Made by a program: the position numbers and the translations under genes. Positions 6,491-8,838 of a stretch of DNA of 8,838 nucleotides are shown here, one piece after another (position 1 is the first letter of the stretch; every line of letters starts with the position of its first letter). Location: assembly GCA_028713395.1 (NCBI GenBank), contig JAQTOJ010000073.1, positions 1 through 8,838 on the forward strand, in the 5' to 3' direction. Under the pieces are notes generated by a model. That model was not told the origin of the DNA. It did not search any database and worked only from the letters and a program-made list of their open reading frames with translations. This stretch comes from Dehalococcoidales bacterium. GTDB taxonomy: Bacteria > Chloroflexota > Dehalococcoidia > Dehalococcoidales > Fen-1064.

Positions 6491-6514
6491 GCAACAGATT
6501 CTCTTAATACCGCC

Positions 6515-6545
6515 TTTACACCGCCGTTATATAGTCAAACTATAA
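6515..6545 (+). promoter_or_regulatory. Candidate promoter and palindrome before the peptide genes
   Basis: TATAGT-CAA-ACTATA (6530-6544) is a perfect inverted repeat containing a plausible -10 (TATATA or TATAGT at 6528-6535). No good -35 lies 17 bases upstream of it. TTTACA at 6515-6520 would pair only with weaker -10 options at 6538-6546. A poor -35 fits activator dependence, consistent with the motif cluster upstream. The palindrome itself could be an operator. Confidence 0.4.
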
Positions 6546-6567
6546 GGTAACCAAAGGGAGGGCGGAA

Positions 6568-6696
6568 ATGAAAAACATCACAAGATCGGCCGCAGTTGTA
6601 GGAAAAGTACTGGATTTAATCCTCGGTAATGGTTTCACCACTCCTACTCGTAAAGTTACTGAAGAAAACCCGTATTTCAACCCGTTCCAGAACTAA
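6568..6696 (+). CDS. Small peptide 1 of a tandem paralogous pair (42 aa)
   Basis: A short gene coding for 42 residues, starting MKNITRS and ending NPYFNPFQN. AGGGAGG lies 6 bases before the ATG, a strong ribosome binding site. Its first 26 residues align without gaps to the next small gene: M1, N3, I4, T5, S7, V10, the block LILGNGFT (17-24) and P26 are identical, while several of the shared codons differ silently. Residues 8-20 could form an amphipathic helix with polar positions 9, 12, 13, 16 and 20. There is no cysteine and no classical signal peptide. The family is not recognised. Conserved front and variable tail suggest a secreted or membrane-active peptide, a signalling peptide, or a precursor, but none is proven. 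Its position after a two-component system and a motif-rich leader suggests it is a regulated output. Confidence 0.75.
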   Translation: MKNITRSAAVVGKVLDLILGNGFTTPTRKVTEENPYFNPFQN

Positions 6697-6739
6697 CCAG
6701 TATTCGTTTCACCCGGGGAGAGAGGGGAAGGAGGCACAT

Positions 6740-6865
6740 ATGAGCAACATCACAAAATCGGTAAGCGTAATCAACCATTTAGTCGGTCTTATACTGGGAA
6801 ATGGTTTCACCATGCCGATCGATAATACGATCAAAAAGTACCGCGAATATAGATTTATCAGCTAG
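6740..6865 (+). CDS. Small peptide 2 of a tandem paralogous pair (41 aa)
   Basis: A 41-residue product starting MSNITKS and ending REYRFIS, 43 bases after the stop of its paralogue. The ATG at 6740 has a perfect AAGGAGG ribosome binding site 5 bases upstream. A longer in-frame reading from 6629 would run through the first peptide gene in the wrong frame and is rejected. It shares NIT(K/R)S near the N-terminus and LILGNGFT-x-P at residues 17-26 with peptide 1. The tail (27-41) is unrelated and basic/aromatic (KKYREYRF), where peptide 1 is Asn/Pro/Phe-rich. The same helix pattern holds at 8-20 (polar S9, N12, H13, G16, G20). It is likely on the same transcript, since no terminator separates the two, and a GC-rich hairpin follows at 6880. 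The function is unknown. Confidence 0.75.
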   Translation: MSNITKSVSVINHLVGLILGNGFTMPIDNTIKKYREYRFIS

Positions 6866-6879
6866 TCTTCCAAATTCAC

Positions 6880-6914
6880 GAATCCCGTGGGGAAGCCACC
6901 CCCCACGGGAATTC
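6880..6914 (+). terminator. Hairpin ending the peptide unit
   Basis: CCCGTGGGG (6884-6892) pairs perfectly with CCCCACGGG (6901-6909) across an 8-base loop. GAAT/ATTC extends the stem past a one-base bulge. It lies 14 bases after the stop of the second peptide gene. The following sequence is pyrimidine-rich (TCCTCCTCTT) but lacks a clean T run, so it may be a weak terminator or a 3' stabilising structure. Confidence 0.55.
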
Positions 6915-6935
6915 CTCCTCTTGCGAGCTCAGTCT

Positions 6936-6964
6936 TTGACAGTGCATTACCCGCAATACTAAAC
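6936..6964 (+). promoter_or_regulatory. Candidate promoter of the coiled-coil/DUF2807 gene
   Basis: A consensus TTGACA is at 6936-6941. The -10 is unclear: TACTAA (6957-6962, spacing 15) or CTAAAC (6959-6964, spacing 17). It lies between the preceding hairpin and the gene at 7015, so the gene probably has its own transcript. Confidence 0.4.
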
Positions 6965-7014
6965 TGAAATTAAGCTCGTCTGAAAACAAATCATCTTAAT
7001 GCAAAGGACGCTTG

Positions 7015-7941
7015 ATGGATAACACCGAAGAATTGCGCCGTGAGGCCGATGAAGTTAAAGATAAACTAAAAAGAAATATTCAGGAATTCCGCGAAATACT
7101 GCAAAGAGCTTCACTAAATATCAGCCAGACGAAACAACAGGAAGTTGAAGAGGCCGTGAAAAAGGCCGAGCAGCATATCAATGAAACGGTAACCCATGTT
7201 GAAGAAAAATTCGAAAAAGCCATCGGGCTGATGGCAGGCTCCATTCAAGCCAACGAAGACGTGGTGACGCGGCGATTGGATTATCGCGATTTCAATAACA
7301 TCGAAGCCGGTTGCGCTTTCCGTATCGAGACGGTGCAATCCGAGAAATTCGATATTGCGGTGAGCGCCGTAAAAGATTTGATCGACGACGTTATCATTCT
7401 GAAGTCCGGCAACACATTGAAAATGTCCCTCAGGCAGCATATTTTCCAGAGCCGCCCGCGGGTTGAGGTCAAAGTAGGTATGCCGCTCTTGAATAAAATA
7501 CGTCTGGGCGCCGCCACCCGGTGCACTATGAAAGGCTTTAAATCCACCGAAAATCTGGATATTCGTTTGACCGGCAACAGTGTGCTGGATGCGGATATCA
7601 TTGCGGGTAACGCCCGGTGCGAAATTTCCGGCGCCAGCCGCTTGACCGGCAAAATGCAACTGGATAATGCGGAATTCATCCTCTCCGGCGCCAGCCGGGT
7701 GGAATTACAAGGCTCCGCCAAAAACGTGACGTTGAATTCCTGGGGCGCCAGCCATGCCCAGACCGAGGATTTCCAGGTAGACAATATGACGGTGCAAATG
7801 AACGGCGGCAGCGAGGCTGTCATTAACGTCAGCGAGACCATTGATATCAACCTGGATAGCGGCTCCCGTTTGACCTACCTGAACAGCCCCAATATCCACA
7901 GCATCTCAGTGAGCGGCGCATCCTCGTTAAGCCACAAATAA
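7015..7941 (+). CDS. Coiled-coil protein with DUF2807-like beta-solenoid
   Basis: A 308-residue protein in two parts. Residues 1-75 are highly charged and heptad-like (EELRREADEVKDKLKR and so on), a predicted coiled coil. From about 85 the chain matches the DUF2807 (head GIN) pattern: LDYRDFNNIEAGCAFRIETVQSEKFDIAVSA, then regular beta-strand turns. A GAS-like motif recurs about every 19 residues (TGNS 186, SGAS 205, SGAS 224, WGAS 243, GGS 264, SGS 282, SGAS 300), indicating a right-handed beta-solenoid with 19-residue rungs. DUF2807 proteins usually carry a signal peptide or lipobox; neither is seen here, so the protein may be cytosolic or membrane-associated through the coil. ATG 7015 is chosen over TTG 7012 because AAAGGA lies 6 bases upstream. 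The role is unknown; oligomeric scaffold or surface stress functions are guesses. Confidence 0.8.
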   Translation: MDNTEELRREADEVKDKLKRNIQEFREILQRASLNISQTKQQEVEEAVKKAEQHINETVTHVEEKFEKAIGLMAGSIQANEDVVTRRLDYRDFNNIEAGCAFRIETVQSEKFDIAVSAVKDLIDDVIILKSGNTLKMSLRQHIFQSRPRVEVKVGMPLLNKIRLGAATRCTMKGFKSTENLDIRLTGNSVLDADIIAGNARCEISGASRLTGKMQLDNAEFILSGASRVELQGSAKNVTLNSWGASHAQTEDFQVDNMTVQMNGGSEAVINVSETIDINLDSGSRLTYLNSPNIHSISVSGASSLSHK

Positions 7942-7970
7942 CGATAACTACTAATATCCAAATTATCAAC

Positions 7971-8048
7971 TTGTCCTCACGAAAGTGGGGATCCGAAATA
8001 AATCGTATTTACCAATTACCAACATTCTTCTCACCCCGGGATGACAGG
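7971..8048. repeat. Decayed interspersed repeat with GAAA-loop hairpin
   Basis: CCTCAC-GAAA-GTGGGG (7975-7990) forms a 6-bp stem with one G-T pair and a GNRA-type loop, preceded by TTGTC and followed by ATCC. At 8031-8048, CACCCCGGGATGACAGG resembles the opposite end of the widespread GTCATTCCCGCGAAAGCGGG repeat class. The two parts are probably the ends of one degraded element of about 78 bases. It lies 30 bases after the DUF2807-like gene. Confidence 0.5.
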
Positions 8049-8111
8049 CACTACTTGCATTTGGTTTATGTTGAAAAAGAGATGGTTTTACCTTACACAA
8101 CGACCCACTCT

Positions 8112-8130
8112 ACAGTAACGAAGTTACTGT
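8112..8130. repeat. Perfect hairpin ACAGTAAC-GAA-GTTACTGT
   Basis: An 8-bp perfect stem with a 3-base loop. It is followed 13 bases later by the GAAGGGC hairpin, so the two stems form a tandem pair. No T-tract follows. It could be an operator or part of a structured RNA. Confidence 0.45.
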
Positions 8131-8143
8131 GCCATTTACGAGA

Positions 8144-8161
8144 GAAGGGCATTCGCCCTTC
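8144..8161. repeat. Hairpin GAAGGGC-ATTC-GCCCTTC
   Basis: A 7-bp perfect stem with an ATTC loop. It is the counterpart of the 1-16 hairpin, differing by one extra pair inside the stem while staying fully paired. The conserved loop with paired changes suggests the fold is what is kept. Confidence 0.6.
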
Positions 8162-8187
8162 CTTCCCCCAGTCTAGCTGAGGACAAA

Positions 8188-8252
8188 CTTCTTGAACATA
8201 AGCCTTGCCTCAACCAGGTTATAACTAGCTATGAACAGTTAGCGATAAACCG
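8188..8252. repeat. Divergent copy B of a dispersed block (partner 20-80)
   Basis: This block shares ordered words CTTCT-GAAC, CCTTG, CAACCAG, GCTAT, TTAGC and ACCG with 20-80. Compared with copy A, about 20 extra bases separate it from its upstream hairpin. It lies upstream of the dehydrogenase promoter candidate. Confidence 0.45.
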
Positions 8253-8298
8253 TTAACTTAAAACCAACCAAAACCTGGAACACCGAAAGACAACCGGT

Positions 8299-8327
8299 TT
8301 GACGCTGGTTCTCCGATTTGTTAAATT
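8299..8327 (+). promoter_or_regulatory. Candidate promoter of the SDR gene
   Basis: TTGACG (8299-8304) and TAAATT (8322-8327) are separated by 17 bases, with a predicted start near 8334 and a leader of about 24 bases containing the AAGGAG ribosome binding site. The -10 is only moderately good. The palindrome AACCGGTT (8292-8299) abuts the -35. Confidence 0.45.
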
Positions 8328-8357
8328 TGGGTAGCTATTTCACGCAAGGAGAACCCG

Positions 8358-8838
8358 ATGAAGCTGGATGGAAAAGTAGCCATTGTCACCGGCAGCAGCC
8401 GCGGCATCGGCAAACAGATCGCCCTGACCTTTGCCCGTGAAGGCGCCAGGGTGGCTATTATCGCCCGCACGGAAAAAGCGGGTGAAAGCAAACTGCCGGG
8501 CACGATCCACCAGACCGTTGAAGAAATCAAAGCCTTCGGCGGCACGGCTATAGCCATCCGCACCGATTTGACCGTAGACGCCGATATCGCAAACATGGCG
8601 CAAAAAGTATTGGAGACCTGGGGACGGGTGGATATACTGGTCAACAATGCCGCCGCCAACAAGAACGATACTGTCGCCGACCTCTCCGTGAAATACTGGG
8701 ATCTGATGATGAAGGTCAACCTGCGGGCGATGTTCCTCTGTACCAAAGCCGTGTTGCCCACGATGATCGCGCAGAAGAACGGCAACATTATCTGCATGTC
8801 ATCCGTGGCCGCCAAACGTAAAGCCCCTCCCGGAGAAG
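8358..8838 (+). CDS. Short-chain dehydrogenase/reductase, 5' part
   Basis: The first 160 residues of a classical SDR oxidoreductase are present; the window cuts the gene before the YxxxK catalytic pair. Seen here are the Rossmann nucleotide-binding motif TGSSRGIG (11-18), the D70 acidic position after strand 3, the VNNAA motif (95-99, with Ala in place of the usual Gly of NNAG), N121, and the catalytic serine region CMSS (S148/S149). A TEKAGESKLPGTIHQT insertion after strand 2 (residues 38-53) matches the SDR subgroup related to HSDL2. R37 just after strand 2 (IIAR) favours NADP(H), though this is not decisive. The substrate is unknown. ATG 8358 has AAGGAG 6 bases upstream. Whether it has a C-terminal SCP2 domain, as in HSDL2, cannot be seen. 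Confidence 0.92.
   Translation, partial: MKLDGKVAIVTGSSRGIGKQIALTFAREGARVAIIARTEKAGESKLPGTIHQTVEEIKAFGGTAIAIRTDLTVDADIANMAQKVLETWGRVDILVNNAAANKNDTVADLSVKYWDLMMKVNLRAMFLCTKAVLPTMIAQKNGNIICMSSVAAKRKAPPGE

Larger units (their letters stand above)
7942..8357. other. 416-base spacer with hairpins and repeats, no gene
   Basis: No credible gene is present in this interval. It contains, in order, a decayed interspersed repeat (7971-8048), two adjacent hairpins (8112-8130 and 8144-8161), a block resembling the start of the window (8188-8252), and a candidate promoter for the dehydrogenase gene (8299-8327). A 69-codon reading frame at 7971-8180 starts at TTG, has no ribosome binding site and runs through the repeats. 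Confidence 0.6.

Noticed and set aside
6629..6739. N-terminal extension of the second peptide gene from 6629
   Set aside because: It would overlap the first peptide gene out of frame. The ATG at 6740 has a perfect AAGGAGG site and matches the start of the paralogue.
7321..7850. Long antisense frames within the DUF2807-like gene
   Set aside because: They mirror the repetitive glycine/serine codons of the solenoid gene and have no ribosome binding sites or family features.
7971..8180. 69-codon frame after the DUF2807-like gene
   Set aside because: It starts at TTG without a ribosome binding site and is made of repeat and hairpin sequence.

Overview
The window looks like a piece of a bacterial chromosome with middling base composition, most plausibly a Dehalococcoidia-type Chloroflexi. 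That placement is an inference. It rests on a bacterial NrpR-type nitrogen regulator beside a stand-alone archaeal-type FMN glutamate synthase, on a soluble PAS histidine kinase with an OmpR-type partner, and on degenerate interspersed repeats of the kind common in that group. No rRNA, tRNA, CRISPR array, transposase or replication origin was seen.

Layout. Bases 1-950 are visibly AT-rich and hold one orphan four-helix membrane protein on the minus strand (193-666). A strong intrinsic terminator (896-932) closes a minus-strand nitrogen block. Read in its own direction, this block is an NrpR-like repressor (4118 to 3120), an FMN-binding glutamate synthase-like protein (2959 to 1367) and a small Ig-like protein (1336 to 953). 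A near-identical palindrome, CGGCAA-N4-TTGC(C/G)G, lies upstream of both the repressor and the synthase. In front of the repressor it sits just downstream of a TTGACA-17-TATGAT promoter. This suggests one autoregulated nitrogen regulon.

On the plus strand, after a degenerate inverted-repeat element (4246-4338), comes a two-component operon: a soluble PAS histidine kinase (4434-5681) and an OmpR/PhoB-type response regulator (5690-6370). The kinase seems to be expressed from a leaderless transcript. A 197-base regulatory gap rich in TTGTTA/TAAACA-type motifs follows, then two tandem small genes, 42 and 41 codons (6568-6696 and 6740-6865). These encode clear paralogues sharing an N-terminal NIT(K/R)S and a central LILGNGFT-x-P motif. 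A GC-rich hairpin ends this unit. Next is a coiled-coil protein fused to a DUF2807-like beta-solenoid (7015-7941), then a 416-base spacer holding repeats and hairpins, and the 5' part of a classical SDR dehydrogenase (from 8358, cut by the window end).

The most novel item is the paired peptide genes directly downstream of the kinase and regulator. Their conserved front half, variable tail and own strong ribosome binding sites suggest a small secreted, membrane-active or signalling peptide family controlled by the adjacent two-component system. This is a hypothesis; no modifying enzyme or exporter is visible nearby.
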